A stretch of DNA of 64,000 bases. Origin: Romanomermis culicivorax. Lineage: Eukaryota > Nematoda > Enoplea > Mermithida > Mermithidae. Below, piece after piece: positions 9,561 to 22,479 of this stretch (positions are counted from its first letter, which is position 1; each line of letters begins with the position of its first letter). The stretch spans positions 372,001-436,000 of the forward strand of contig CAWUHX010000229.1 of NCBI GenBank assembly GCA_963922205.1, read 5' to 3'. The position numbers were made by a program, and so were the translations under genes. Under the pieces are notes generated by a model. The model was not told where the DNA came from. It did not search any database and saw nothing but the letters and a program-made list of their open reading frames with translations.

Positions 9561-11309
9561 AATAACTATAGAATTGTTCAGAAAATTCATATTGATTCAA
9601 TTTTCCAATACGAATATCTAGGACAATGTAATGTAAAGGCTAGAGAAAATAATGTCGAAAAGTGTGTAAATTTCCAGTCGAAACATTGTAATATTACCAA
9701 GGGTATCGATTTTTCTATCTGAATTAATCAAACACAAACAAAAGAATTTCTGTTTTACATCCGAATCTGACTGAATGAACAGAGAATATTCAGAATTTCT
9801 TTTCATTCATCAGTCATTGACAGCCTATAAAGTTTGCTACAACGATACTAATACACTGTTTGAAGAAAAATCGTTGGTGTTCAGGCCAAGTATACGAATA
9901 GAAAATACTATATTGGTTGACTTGGCGCAAAACATCATAAAATTTTTGCATTTACAGCCCCTAAAACGTCTAAAAATCAAGGAAATTTAATGTTTGACCA
10001 GTCAAAAATTTTGTGCCAATTGGCGCAAATGCTCACAATTTTTTTTGTCATTCCAAAATTTTTTTGTTATTCCAAATAATCCAAATAAAACACTGGTTTT
10101 ACTTTATCGAATTCAATGACTGTAAATAGTTTTTTCCACTACATTGATGTTTTTCGTGGAAAAAATTTGGGATGGAAAAGTATTTTAGGCTGTTTCGTTA
10201 AATGCCAGAATTATATGTTATCAAAATGTGGTTCGTAATTCTTCATTTTACCCGATAACAAAGACACTGTTGTTTCATCAAATCAGCATTTTTGGAAAAA
10301 GGAAATTTGGGACGCATTAAAATTTTGGGCACTTTTGCCAAATGGCAAAAAAACTTGTCAGAAAATAAATGATTAAGTGATTCATTTTCAGTATTCTGAT
10401 ATCAAAATTTGTGGGAAATTTTTGTGCTTCACCCTCGTTTTTTCTGTTTTGCTTGAATTTATCAGGCTCAAGCATCCTTGACTTCATGCTGATTAAAATT
10501 ACAAGGTCAAGCTCAAGTCTAAAAAATCCCTCTGGAATAAAAAATTAATCCCCAAATCATTTAAGATGTCTTGAAAAGATTCATTTTCGAGGATTTTAGT
10601 GCATAAAAATTACAGCATTTTTCCTGTGCTTCATGTTTAAAAGGAGAATAAAAGAAATGCAGTGAATAATTATTCATTTGGCTGATCACATGGTTCTCAG
10701 CAGTGCAATTTTCAGACAACTTGAGATTTTTTGCTTCAGTTATTCGTTGCATCTTTGCTGCTTAGTTATCATCATTATCTGACATCATTAATTTATTCTT
10801 ATCATACTCTGACTCTTAGCTTTTTCTTCATTCTTTGAAAATAACTGACTGATGAATAATGAGATTTTTTAATGCTTAGTCAAGCATCTACTTGAAAAAT
10901 GTTTGAGTAATCATACTTTTGACCATTTTCTAAGCTGCTTTATTGAATTTCTCTTTAAAATTGTAGGAGAAATACCTTTGCACTCTGATTACAAAACCCA
11001 CACTCAAAAAATTTTCGAGTATATGGCCAAAATTGTTGTAAAACAGGCACAGTTTTTCAAAGACCAAGTAACCTCAAAAAACATAAATAATAAATGTGTG
11101 AATTTTGAGCAAAAACCTGACTTGGTGAAACTGGTCTAAAAATATTCTGATATATTTGACAACAAGGCGAACTTGTTATATGTATTTTGTTTTTATTGCA
11201 TCATTTTTGTAGATTATATTCAATTAATATGTCTAAGCATCAGTTAAATATTGTAGATTTGTTTGGAAAGTAAGATTATGCTATGATGTTCACATTTCAC
11301 AAAGTCAGT
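9561..11309. other. AT-rich DNA, no gene seen
   Basis: I see no supported coding sequence. A 44-bp segment at 10009-10052 (core CCAATTGGCGCAAATGCTCA) is related in inverted orientation to 26080-26123 inside the hAT element, so a dispersed repeat lies here. Several tracts of GCCAAATGGCAAAA-like sequence around 10300-10360 may belong to it. Confidence 0.4.
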
Positions 11310-12850
11310 TCAAAATTGATTTCAGGCACAAGGTGCAGGGAACATTGCATTCTAGCAGATCCATTACTTTGCCTTCAAGTAATGAAGATGAAAATGATAC
11401 TGCTTTGCCTTCAAGCAATAATGATCAACTTAACGGAGAATCAACAATATCTACTAATCGATGTAACTTCACTTGCTTGTTTGTAAATTTCTCAAAACAC
11501 ACAATCTTTTTTGTCTCTAGGTGATATTGGTAATTTTGTCAATCAAATTGATATCCGAGAAATTCCAAACTTATTGTTAAGCATTTGGAAGCCTGAAAAA
11601 ATGTATAATTTTCCCTGTGTGACTCAAAATGATTATCAATGGAGGTTCCAATATGATTGGCTGGATAAATTCCATGGCTCGCATATAGTGAAAAACTTTC
11701 TGGAGCTTTTTGCAAGTGGTGTGTCAAAAAAAAGAAAGAAAAAAAAGAAGGACACAACAAGAAATTGGGAAGATTGGTAACAGAGCCATTTTGCAACTGT
11801 AAAGTAATTTCAGATGTGCTTTTACTATCATTGCTATCATGACTGACAAACTTTTCAGAAAGCTAATGAGATTTTGAAACATCATGAAACTTGTGAATAT
11901 CATAAGTTTGGCAAACAGCAAGCAAAAAGTATTTTTCATGTTGCATCAGATCAAAAAAATGTGGCTGAGCAAATCAAAGAAAGAAAAATCGTGACTTGTA
12001 AGTAATCAAAAAACTGAATTTATGGTTTTTATTAGTGTTTGAATTGTAGATGGACAGCAATTATTGATACATTGCTGCGTTTGAGAAAGCAGAATATATC
12101 TACTCCGGGAAACAGGAAACTGATCCAGATCAAAATTCTGGTAATTTTTGAGAATTTTTTAAGTTTCAAGCTGCCGAAAATCCTGATTTGACAATGCTGC
12201 TACACAACTCAAAGAAAAATGCATCATACTTATCACCAGAAATTCAAAACCAAATTTTATCACTTGCTGCGAATCAACTTATTGTACTGATGTAAAACTT
12301 TGTTCAAACTCTAACTAATTGTTTTTTGAATTTCCAGAAACAAATTGTGTCAGAGATCAATGAATCAAAATACTTTTTGATTTTAGCAGATGGGGCGACT
12401 GATCAAGCTAATAAAGCTGTTTTAACCTTATCAGTTCATTATTACTACAATGTACACATAAAATTCAATTCTATATTTTTTATACATGTGCTAAACATCT
12501 TCTTTTTTAGTCAAAAGCAATCGAATCATTTATTGGATTCCTTCAGATGGAAAAAACTGATGCAGTAACAGTATCAAAAGCTGTTATTGCCTATCTGACA
12601 AAAATTGGCCTAAATCTATGCTTTATGCATGCACAGTGCTTTGATGGTGCATCAGTCATGTCTGGTATGCTTTGTACTTAGATAAATGATGATGTAATTA
12701 TAATTTATAAAAATTTAGGGCATATTAATGGAGTTTGAACACAAATCTGACAATTCTGTCCAAAAGCATTTTATGTACATTGTTCTTCACATGCCTTAAA
12801 TTTAGTGCTTAATTCAGCAGCTGGGTCCACAGTTGTTAACTACTTTGATG
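11310..12850 (+). pseudogene. DUF4371/ZMYM1-type hAT transposase remnant, multi-exon
   Basis: A series of plus-strand blocks separated by short GT...AG introns matches the DUF4371 hAT group: IPNLLLSIWKPEKMYNFP then FQYDWLDKF (TTF-type finger region, 11520-11780), ILKHHETCEYH (11859-11998), NASYLSPEIQNQIL (near 12220), KQIVSEINESKYFLILADGAT (acceptor at 12338), FIGFLQMEKTDAV through CFDGASVMSG (12511-12664) and YVHCSSHALNLVLNSA (near 12790). DGAT and CFDGAS carry the expected conserved acidic positions. The C-terminal dimerisation region is not found; a gypsy scrap follows. The first exon has an internal duplication of a LPSSN.. peptide. Several stops and frameshifts make it non-functional. 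Confidence 0.75.
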
Positions 12851-13180
12851 TAAAAGTTTAAATGATAGTACTTTACTTTAAAAAATCTCCCAAATGAGAA
12901 GAAATGTTGCGAAAGCATATTTTAGCTGTTGGAAAAACTAATAAATTGGCTACAATTTGCACTTTTTTTATTATTAATGGTTCCATTTTCCAGGGACTAC
13001 TCAGGCCCTTCCCACTAAAGTTACAGTATGGAATAATTCAGCAACCAACTAACCGAAATTTTGTTTTTATTTTCTCTTTTCCTGACATGGACCTCCTTCA
13101 AAAACTCATGTCCTGGTAGGTTGTGTCACTGTGTATGTTGTATGGACTTCATTTTGTCCCTATTTTCTTCAATTCTTCTC
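12851..13180. other. unassigned stretch
   Basis: A 71-codon plus-strand frame (12904-13119) has a random-looking composition and no known motif. It lies between the hAT remnant and the gypsy scrap. Confidence 0.3.
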
Positions 13181-14020
13181 CAGTGTGATCTTTATCTTTG
13201 ATTGAGTCTTTTGGTCTTTGCTGCATTCCTCTTTATCTGTGCATGGACTCCAACCATGTTGTACTTTTTTGGGTTTTCTATTATCAGATCAGAATAATTA
13301 ATTGCCTTTATTCTACATGAACCTTAATAGATAGGCATCATTTTCTTGGCCAAACCCTTCTCTATGACTTCAGATTCTTTGAGAACATAGTCATTTATTT
13401 TATAGTCAATATTTTTCATTTTCTGATCATATATTCTTTTGTATTTCATTTGTGCATCTTCTAATGCATTTTGAATTAAGTTCAGGGCCATGGTGAAGTG
13501 CTTTTTGAGTCTATTGGCAGACTCTTGCTGAGTCTATTGGCAGACTCTTCCATAGACCATTTCAGAAGGAGCATGTTGTGTAAATGCATTTAAATTTATG
13601 TTTATAGAAAAAACTGCAGAAGGCAAGTGCTTATCCCAATCATTTTGGTTTTTGTGTATGTACGTCCGGATTCCAGTCACACGTGTTTTATTTGCTCATT
13701 CAACTTCTCCATTCGCTATTGGATGATAAGCAGTTGTATGAATTTTGTGAGCATTTATTATTTTAGTTATTTCTTGCATGAGTTCAGATGTAGAATCCCT
13801 AGCTCTGTTAGACTGTAAGATTAGTGGAGCTGCATGTCTGCATATGATCTTTGTTATGAAGAACTTTGCTTTAGTCTCTGGAGTTATGTTTGATGTATAT
13901 ATATATTTTTTAATACATATTTTACAGCAGTATGATATGTTTCAATAATTACTTCTTGTTGATAGAGGTAGCATCGAAAGTATTTAACAAATTCCACTAC
14001 AGCTAGGGTTTCTATTGAGA
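13181..14020 (-). pseudogene. Ty3/gypsy RNase H and integrase scrap
   Basis: On the minus strand a short RNase H block (ETLAVVEFVKYFRCYLY, then VIIETYHTAV; near 14010-13900) is followed directly by the end of the integrase core (TTAYHPIANGEVE, about 13740) and the integrase tail (NDWDKHLPSAVF, FTQHAPSEMVYG, LKKHFTMALNLIQNAL, MKYKRIYDQKMKN; to about 13330). The second catalytic position of RNase H has TYH where DH is usual. Most of RNase H and the integrase N-terminus are deleted. A 22-bp duplication (GAGTCTATTGGCAGACTCTT) lies at 13506-13550. Confidence 0.75.
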
Positions 14021-14458
14021 ATTAAAGATTTTATTGATTTCTGATTTAATTATAACATATGCATAGAAATTTTTTTTTTTTTGATTATTTTAAGCCTAGT
14101 GTTTAGGTAAGCTACTTTATTGCAGTCTTCTATATGAATAGAGATGTTCTTTCTAGGGCACTGGTGCAAATCAGCTGCTACTCATTGCTCAAAGAAGTTC
14201 TCTAGATGAAGACATGATTTCTATAATTAAGTGATCTTATGCTGTATGTAGTTCATTTCTGATGCAATGTCATGCTACTTTGTCTGTATATGAATTTCAA
14301 ACTCGAATGACTCTTGTCATCTTTTTAGGAGATTCTTCGCCTTGAAATCCATCTGTTGCACAACACGTCTTCCAATATTGTCATGAGCAAACAAGATTTC
14401 ATCTTAGTGCATCAGCCTCACTAGATTCCAAGCTGGCTCCAGGTAAGAATAGATAGGC
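14021..14458. other. no gene seen
   Basis: A T-run at 14070-14081 and AT-rich DNA; no supported coding sequence. Confidence 0.35.
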
Positions 14459-16566
14459 TTGGTTTGTGATACTCCTCATCTTATGTCTGATGTGTGTTTT
14501 ACTGAATCCAATGAAATTGTTGGTACTTTTTATCAGGACTCTTGTGGAGTGACTATCACAAGATCAAATGCTTCATGTGGAAATGTGACCATGATTTTCT
14601 GGCTTCAACCAACAAGGCCATCAAAGAAAAATGCAATCAATCTGAATTGAACTTCTCCTTCTTAAACTTGACTGAAAAAATTGAAAAATCAAAAAAGCCT
14701 CTTTTGCTCAATTCGAATTTGTCTGATTTTATTGAGCAATCTGGCTAGAGACCTCTAAGAGAGGCCAATTGATGGGTGATGCCCACGGTTCAACAATGAA
14801 ATCTGGATTTCTATTGGCAGGGACTATGGAGAGAAAAGTACCAGGCTGAACCTCAGTTTTATGAATGTTGTCAAACTCAACAGTGTTCACAATGTGTGAA
14901 TTATCCGATTTCACAAAGGTGCAGATTAAGCCCAAAATTTATGAGCAGCTTTTTCATGATTGATGGACCAAGTTTAACACATTCAAAACTGATTGACCCT
15001 GCCTTACTTACTGAAAAACAGATTCATGGAGCAAGAAAAAATCAAACTGTTCCTCGTGGGTTATACAATGTTTCTATTGTATTTCAATGGACATCAAGAG
15101 CCAGCATCATTATTTCCATGCCTTTATGGCTTGGCCAAATTTGATGATCTGATGAAGCCTGTAGCCTGCCAGCTAAGTGCCCACTTATAAGACCAGAAAT
15201 TATTTCCCAAGAAAACTGGAAAATTCTCAAATTTTGTATCCACTTTGCTCAATCTAATTTGAAAACATTGTGCCCCCTGTTTTGCATAATTCACTTGGAT
15301 TATTTGATGATATATTTAAACAGATCCAGATTATATGGAAGAAAATCGATTTGGCAACCAAATTTACCATCAGACTGGACACTGAGTAGGATATGTTAAA
15401 AAAGGACACCACTATCCAAGATCTATTCAAGTAAGCTCAAATATTCCTCCCTTAATGAGTTACTGTACATAAACATTATCTTGCAAAAGAAATATATTTT
15501 TACTTTTCTGTTTTTCCATTACTTTGTTCACTTTATGAAGATTGTTCCTAATTTGGAGCATGAAAACTTGATTTTATTCTTTAATGAACTGTTTTTCTAT
15601 TTATTCTCGATTAAATAATGAATCTTTTTCATCTGCAGTTCTGGACCCTATTGACCACCTATCCTGTGAAATTACCTACTTAGAAGAGGACATTGACATT
15701 AATGAGAGGCTTCGATACATGGTCACTACCTGCAACAAGAATCAGATCAAACCTTTAAAAGCATCCTGGCATTGTAGCTCAGTTTTTGTCTCTCTAGTTC
15801 ACCTTTCTTTAAGCAATATTGCAACAACTGGATTTACTGCAACAATTGTTCAAATAGGACTCATAATGTTTTTACCCTAGTTTTGACAAAACAGCAGATG
15901 TCAACAATCAATTGAGAGAAATTCAAATGCTTCGACTGCAGGGAGGTGAACAAGTCTCAGGATATCTTGCAGGGTTGTAGAATACCTGTATATATTTTAG
16001 CTGCCCTGATCTTATTGCAGTGCAAAAATACAAACTTGAGCTACTCTTTCAATTTTTTTCAGATTCAGTGCCTCAACAAGATTTTCATAATCTATCAGAG
16101 CTGATTTTCAATTACATATATATTTTGCATAGAATTAAAGATGTGTGCCAGGAAAAAAAGTGATTTGAAAGACCAGCTAGCCACACTGAAAACTTGTCGA
16201 GCTCAGAACAGTGCAGAAGCAGATAAGTTGAATCGAAAATTGTGTGAAAGTGTAAGCCCTTGTGAAAAAAGACTATTCTCTGTTCTAGATGTCCTTGGAG
16301 TAAACTTGAAGGGGTACCATTCCAGGTCATTCATTGGCAACCAAGTTTTCAGTATGTTGAAAATCAATAATGAAATCAATGAACCCAGTTTATTGACCAA
16401 ATGCCTGGAAAGCAATGATCGGCACAGACAAATGTTCTATGATGCCCTGGTTCTATTTGGAAAGATTTTGGCCATGACATCAAAAATTTTCGCCATAATA
16501 ACAAAAGTTCGATTATTCAAGATACAATTTATAACAATTCAAGAAATTGCCAATTCTCAAATTTGA
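14459..16566 (+). other. cluster of plus-strand coding-like blocks, family not named
   Basis: Several plus-strand frames look protein-like: 14459-14748 (WKCDHDFLASTNKAI, then LNLTEKIEKSKKPLLL), 14896-15190 (DPALLTEKQIHGA in one frame, EPASLFPCLYGLAKFDDLM in another), 15630-15850 (CEITYLEEDIDINE) and 16141-16566. The last, 141 codons, begins with a charged coiled-coil-like segment (KKSDLKDQLATLKTCRAQ), then FSVLDVLGVNLKGYH followed by SFIGNQVFSMLK. The YHxxxFxGN pattern reminds me of an uncharacterised protein type common near invertebrate transposons, but I cannot name it. Frameshifts or introns separate the blocks. Confidence 0.35.
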
Positions 16567-18016
16567 AATCATATTGACATAATATGTCTCCAGCTTCTTG
16601 TAGAGAATAGATTATTTTGGGCATCACTTACATTGAGCTCCAACAGTTAGGAACATCCTTAAAAAAGTAGAAGTTTTTTTGTATTTATATTTCTTCTTAT
16701 TGTTTCTTGTAAGAGCTTAAGTGATAACTTTTCGATATCAATTTCTTTTTATATCACTTTGAGAGTGTTCTTTGCAGGGTCACTCCAATTCATTAGGCCA
16801 ACAATTTTTTTACAGTCTCTTATCATCATTTCTATGGAGTATTGCTTAATAATTGCTGAAAAATTGAATAAAGTTTATGCAAAATTATTTATTTAGATCT
16901 ACCCCTTTACCATCATTGAAAACTAAATTTAGCTGATGTTCTGTTTCATTTCATCATATGTCTATTGTAAATTAAATTCCATCTTGAGTACAATTATTTT
17001 CGATACACAATTGTATTTTTGCACTGACTGTTTCATACAAAACTCTAAATTGTTGCTTGCATGCTGTTCCTGATTTTAAACTGTACTCAGGAGATACTTA
17101 AAAATGAAGACAATCTTTAACCACATATTAACTAAAGCAATGCATGCATTTTAACATAATAGCTTCATGAGACGGGTAGGGCTGACATAAAGGATGATAT
17201 AAATTCATAATTATTATTCATCATTGTACTTCTACTTTGCATATCTGCTCAGTATAATTGTTGAAACATAAACTCATAACATGATTTTGAGCATTGGAAT
17301 ATCTATCAAAATTCTCAATTTCAGCTGCTAAGAGAAGAAAAGCCTGTAATCTGCTATGATTGTTATGGAGACTAATCATTTCAATAATATAATCTAACAG
17401 CACTGAATTTCTATCAGAAAGAAAATATGCTCCTACAAGTGATGTTATTGACTACTAGGTTCACAAGTAACTGCAGAGTTATCCTAGAATAAAAATTTTG
17501 AAACATTGATGTCACAATCAAGAATAGAGATGCACAGATGAAGATCCTATCCACATCATATCTTGATGAAATGGCCCTCTGCCGATTCATTAGAAGTTTA
17601 ATTTTTGTATCGACTTGATATTGGTGTCGAACCTACAGTGAAAGCTGACAAAAAAATAAATTTTGGTATCCAAAAATGAATTAAATTTTGGATAAGATGC
17701 AAAAAACATGGTTACAGGCTAGTATGTACTATCCTGATAATTTTTCAACGAATTTAAGAGAAAATCCTGGGTTCAACACATAATTTGAAAATTTTAAAAA
17801 CAGCAGTTAGGTTGAAGAGTATAAATGGGTGGAGTAAAGAATAAAAAAACTGGTTCTTAGAAGTGCACAAGCATATTTTTGTTCATTTTATTACTGTAAT
17901 GCTCCATTGTAACAGCTGCTGCACAGCACTCTAAGTCAGTGTCCATCAGAAATATCCTGGTCTAAGCCAGAATTTCAACATTAAAACATCAAACCCATGG
18001 GTTAACTGTAAGGGCC
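16567..18016. other. AT-rich DNA, no gene seen
   Basis: No coding sequence that I can support and no repeat structure noticed. Confidence 0.4.
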
Positions 18017-18292
18017 CTGCTATACTTTGCCAGCCTTGGCCAGTGCCAGATGAGATATTTTTAAACCTGCCCTGGCCGTCAGCAGTTGCAAGTTTTTGCT
18101 GCTATACTTCATCCCATGCTGGCCATGACCTAGTGCAAACCTACGAAAAAATGAAAAAGAAGCAAGAGGCATTTTTCGCACCATAATTCATATGTTATAA
18201 CATATATGACTGCTAGTGCTGGTTCAGAAACATCGATTGAATCGAAATTGACAACCGGCACTGGCCATTATCAAAAAGAGGAAGTATAGCAG
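18017..18292 (+). mobile_element. TIR-bounded non-autonomous repeat (MITE-like)
   Basis: The 11-bp ends CTGCTATACTT and AAGTATAGCAG are perfect inverted copies, and further in GGCCAGTGCC near 18042 is matched by GGCACTGGCC near 18256. The 276-bp body is non-coding. I found no clear target duplication, so the superfamily is open. Confidence 0.55.
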
Positions 18293-19528
18293 CTTGGAAC
18301 CGGCAGGTGCACAGGCCCAAAATCTACATCATTGGGTCACAAAGTTAAACTTGCACGATTATGATGGAAAATTTCCATGCATGGTAGATGTGAAATGTAG
18401 TAAATACTTTCCCCATAAAGTGTCATCAGTAACTGTCCTCTCTGAAAAACACTTCTCTATTTACAAAAGATGCACTCTATCCAGTCCAGGTGCAAGAAAA
18501 TCAGAAATGCTTGGAAACACATTCTTGAAAGTGGCCAACAATGGTAAACAGAAACAAAAACTCAACAATGAGTAATACTGATGTTGGGGTATATACTGAG
18601 TACAAACATGGGTTTAAACAAAAATACTGGGTATAAACAAAAACTGGGTATAAACAAAAACTCAACAATGAGTAATACATAATACTGATGTTGGGGTATA
18701 TACTGATTTCAATCTAGGACATATTGCAGCCCAGGCATATTTCAAGGTCAAGAAAGTTGAGGATAGTAAAAAGGTTACTGAAACCGACTATGATGAAATG
18801 GCTCACACTTAAGTGCAGGTATATGATGTGCATCAAAGCTTTTTGGTGCTTTGATGGTTACCTTATTGTTGATAAGTCTCATCAAGTTATTAGCCATTGG
18901 GTGTATGGCCCAGCAGGTGATCAAATAGTTTTTCATGAAGGCTATGAGAGAGAAGCCTAAACTGAATTTTAATCAGGTAATAAAAAGGACATGGTTCATG
19001 TCTTTTTTGATTGATGCTTCCATGCTGCTTTAGCCAAAACTCTCACCTACGATTAATTGGGCAAACATTTTTGGTTCCATTGGAAAGAAAGAAGATGGCT
19101 TTTGAGGAAAAAGGAAATCCAGCTAAGACTATTGTTACTGTAGGTAGTGTTTCCACCATTAACGGGGAACTGTTCTGCATTTGTATTCTGCTCTTCACCA
19201 GTTTTGAACCCTTAGGAACTTTGAAAGTAGTTGTCTTCCCCACCCTTGAGAAAGGTTGTGAGCCTTTGAATCTATTAGATAATGAGGAAGTTTGGGAGAG
19301 AACATGCTAAATTACAACATATGGGTTGCTGCTCATTTCACACATTTTTCACTCTTCTAATTTACCATTGCAATCCTGCTAAACTGCTGTCTCTCTAACT
19401 GAATCAGACCAAATATAAGATTTTTCCCAATGGTACGTGATACATAAAAATCATCCCAAAAAATTTATTCCCAGACCAGCTGAACAATCTTCCTTAATAT
19501 ACACTATGATCGTTTCTTCCTCATCTTT
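18293..19528. other. no gene seen; local duplication
   Basis: A block of about 48 bases (AACAAAAACTCAACAATGAG onward) at 18552-18599 recurs at 18651-18706 with a 7-base insertion. Open frames of 60-100 codons here have no motif I recognise. Region 19043-19310 may hold decayed pol sequence downstream of the copy B protease, but I could not align it. Confidence 0.35.
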
Positions 19529-20110
19529 TCATTTTACTGGTATTAACGCAGATCCTGTAACCATGCCACCGTTTGCTGCTACTGACTTTATGGTTGAATG
19601 CATTATTCTCAAATTTCCTAATTTTCTTGGATAAGTAGCACAGAGCAATGAAAATATTGCACCAGTGTCAATTAGAGCTTTTACCTGCACCATGTTATTG
19701 ACACTGATGTTAATATCATTTGTCTTCAAAGAAACATGGTCAGAATTATTGACCACAAGCACTGAAGTTGACTGGACTTCTGTTGAAGTCTATGGACCTT
19801 CTGTTGGTCTCATTTCCACCATTTCCTCACACATCGAGGTTCCACACTGTATTTTCTTGAATGGAGTTCTCCATTCTCTTATATTGTTTTTCCTTTCCTG
19901 CCTAGCATTTATTCTCATTAATCTTTGCAGGGCATTTCAAAAATTCTCAGGCATCTCTCTCTGATATATCTCAATTCTCCAAGGTGAAGAACGTCTCCTA
20001 GTAATCAATAAATGAAATATGTATCCCAGAATCAGGGTAATGACCATCAGGACCAAAACTTTCAAAATCAATTGTAATAGTCCTTTGAGCAAACTGCTTC
20101 ACCCTGTATT
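19529..20110 (-). pseudogene. gypsy copy B: envelope TM segment, linker and aspartic protease in one frame
   Basis: Reading the minus strand, a hydrophobic segment (LILKVLVLMVITLILGYIF, about 20085-20010) is followed by a basic patch RRRSSPW and a linker of about 110 residues (ALQRLMRINARQERK, then STSVLVVNNSDHV) leading into VQVKALIDTGAIFSLL, a retropepsin active site (DTGA at 19669-19658), and an AANGG block. The whole stretch is a single reading frame with only two in-frame stops (TGA, TAG) and no frameshift. The equivalent blocks in the 58-64 kb element are in the same order with similar spacing. RT is not recognisable downstream. Confidence 0.8.
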
Positions 20111-21640
20111 GAAATTTTCTTGACTTGTTGTGAGCATGTACTCAAGAACTTTCCCTGCTCCTTGAGTTGTGTTTCCTAACTTTTTTCCAATTCACAATAG
20201 GGTTTCATGAACATCAGGCAGTTCAAGTGACATGTCTAATGCATAACTCAATAAGCTTTTTAACACCATTTCTAGTTGACTCATCTTATACACAAATTGT
20301 TTTAATGATGCCAAACATGCTGGCACTTATGCCAATTGATCACAAAAAAATTGCTGGCATTATAAATTTAAAAAATTCATTTTTTCCTTTCCAAATAAAT
20401 AGAAGTAGCACTTTACTTGCATGCACATGACGATATACTGTGTTCAATGTACAATTCATTTTATTTTCAAACATGCTGACTGTGTGATGAAAACATGGCA
20501 AGGTATGGCTGAATTTTGTCATTTCTGTGCCCCCAGGTATCACAAACATGATTTCTTTTTTATCTCCACTGGCCAGTACTTGAAATAAATGCTGCCAATA
20601 TTATGATCGAAATATGTTTTTGTCACATCTATTCAGCAGCACAGTCAAATAGTCAAGAAATCACCTGTAAATTCTACAGTGACATTGGTCCTTTGCAGGA
20701 ATGCACAAGCTCCGAGGGTAGCATCAATATGCAAAACCTGCCATATGATATTAAGATAATGTTGTGCATGGTGACACAGTTCCATCTATGTAAAACGAAA
20801 ATTCTCAACTTGCATTTCAAATAATCCATGTGTCAAATAATTTAATTTGGGGTTTCTCCATTCAGGGAAACTTCTATTTTCATTTGGAAGTTTCTTGTCT
20901 GATATGGGCAAAGGAATAGGACTCACAAGAAACTTCCTTTCATGGATTTTTACTACTAACCCATGGCTCATTTTGAGTGCATTCTGATATTCATTCTTAG
21001 ACTATTGATAGGGATCCCTTAAATCTAATGCTGTTTGTAGCTCATCAATGACCACATGTTTATTACTATAAATAGATATGTATCTTCCTTCAAACTATAC
21101 AGGGCACACTTTGTTAAACATTGTCCCATTCCACAGTATTCCTCCATCTTGTGAAATACATTTTCCCTGATTTGCCTTGCCCCCTCCTAAATCTCTCAGA
21201 TCAGTGAAAAGGTGCTTACCTTCCCATGAGGCGACCCGTCCTTCTTCAATGAAGAAATTTTTAACACTGACATATTTCTGAATGTGTTAAGTTTTATCTG
21301 TTGAAAATAAGCCATGTTCAATTTAAACCAATGGTATTTTCCCATAATTTTCTATTCGTTGAGCAATTTGCACTTATTTTCATTTACAAACTCTATTATC
21401 CTTGAGTCATTTAAGATACTTCTTACTCCTAAGAAACTAGTATAAGTAAAAATTGTCTTTTCTCTCATCATGCATTTGTACGCTTTTCCCTGAACAGGAA
21501 AAGTTCTAGGTACATAAACACTAATTTTTACTTTGAAAGTCTTTTCCCCACTTTTCATTGGGGCCCTACAGTCATCTTTCTGAGGAACATCGAAAGCATG
21601 TCCACTCCTTTAAATACCGCAAAGTGGAGATTATTTTCCA
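20111..21640 (-). pseudogene. gypsy copy B: envelope-like glycoprotein
   Basis: On the minus strand: SGHAFDVPQKDDC near 21600, then ISVYVPRTFPVQGKAYKCM and TSFLGVRSI (21558-21352), RVASWEGKHLFTDLRDLGGG near 21225, a GILWNGTMFNKVCPV block near 21130, and further membrane-proximal sequence down to about 20110. Each block has a counterpart in the same order in the envelope at 60.9-62.6 kb (for example VYIPRSMPK, ASWDGN, VIIWNGPSF, VCPLELKG). Several expected cysteines are lost and stops and frameshifts are scattered, so this is an old dead copy. Confidence 0.75.
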
Positions 21641-21780
21641 CCAACTCCTTATTTTTAATGTAATGATATTACTAAACAGAGTATACATGGTATTAAGTAT
21701 CATGATGGTTGGCATGATCTTCGCCCATGGCCTTTTACACATTATCATCTGCAATGGAAAATAATTCATTAATGTGGATC

Positions 21781-22418
21781 TCAACTCATAAACTCCTCAC
21801 CACCAAACCACTTTTCCATACAATCCAACTCATCTGAAAACACTTTTCTCTCTTGCAGTGCACTCTGCTGTAGGCTTGCTAGGCTAGCAGCATCCAAATT
21901 GTTCGTTTTTGTGGTAGCTGATGTCAAAGCCCTAACCGACTCCTCATAGCACATTTTGATGTGTAGCCACCAACAATTATGATCACCTGAATGGAGTTTG
22001 GGCCATGTGCTTAATTTAGGTCTTGTCAACTCAAAATTTTCATTATTTGCTGCATCTTCTAAAATTGTGGTTCCTCCATTTCGTCCTTCTTAAACTATTG
22101 TCAACAACCTTTTCTAAATTAGTACCAGACAAATCATTGTTGTTCAGACTTGTGAAGTCAGGAACAGCTGTCTCAACTTCTCCCTGCCTAATGTAGAATG
22201 ATCTTAGGAAAAACCCTTCCATGGATATATTTGGATTAAAAATCAGATCCTGCATGTCTCCTCATAAAATTACTTTGGCTGATATCACTCTGAATTCTAT
22301 CATCAGAAAATGAGTCATTCGGTCCCAGACTAACAAGCATAAGATGAAATTTTTCCAAAAATTTTTTATTTCTGCAACAAACATTTTTCATTGTTGAACC
22401 CTTCTTTGTGGTAACCAC
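21781..22418 (-). pseudogene. gypsy copy B: gag C-terminal region (probable)
   Basis: Three successive minus-strand frames (22418-22236, 22255-22043, 22029-21781) lie between the gag N-terminus and the envelope. The last ends in a helical ASLASLQQSALQERKVF segment, in the same position as the LQHKIL...QRLQKHTQKL helix that follows gag in the 59-61 kb element. The assignment rests on position and general character rather than alignable motifs. Confidence 0.4.
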
Positions 22419-22479
22419 GATCCAATTCTAATTTGTTCAAAACTTTTCCCTCAAAGTCAGTGTCAGCATTAGGGGTGCT

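Noticed and set aside
18294..18575. 93-codon frame as a gene
   Set aside because: It starts within the TIR of the repeat at 18017-18292 and ends in a local duplication; no motif is seen.
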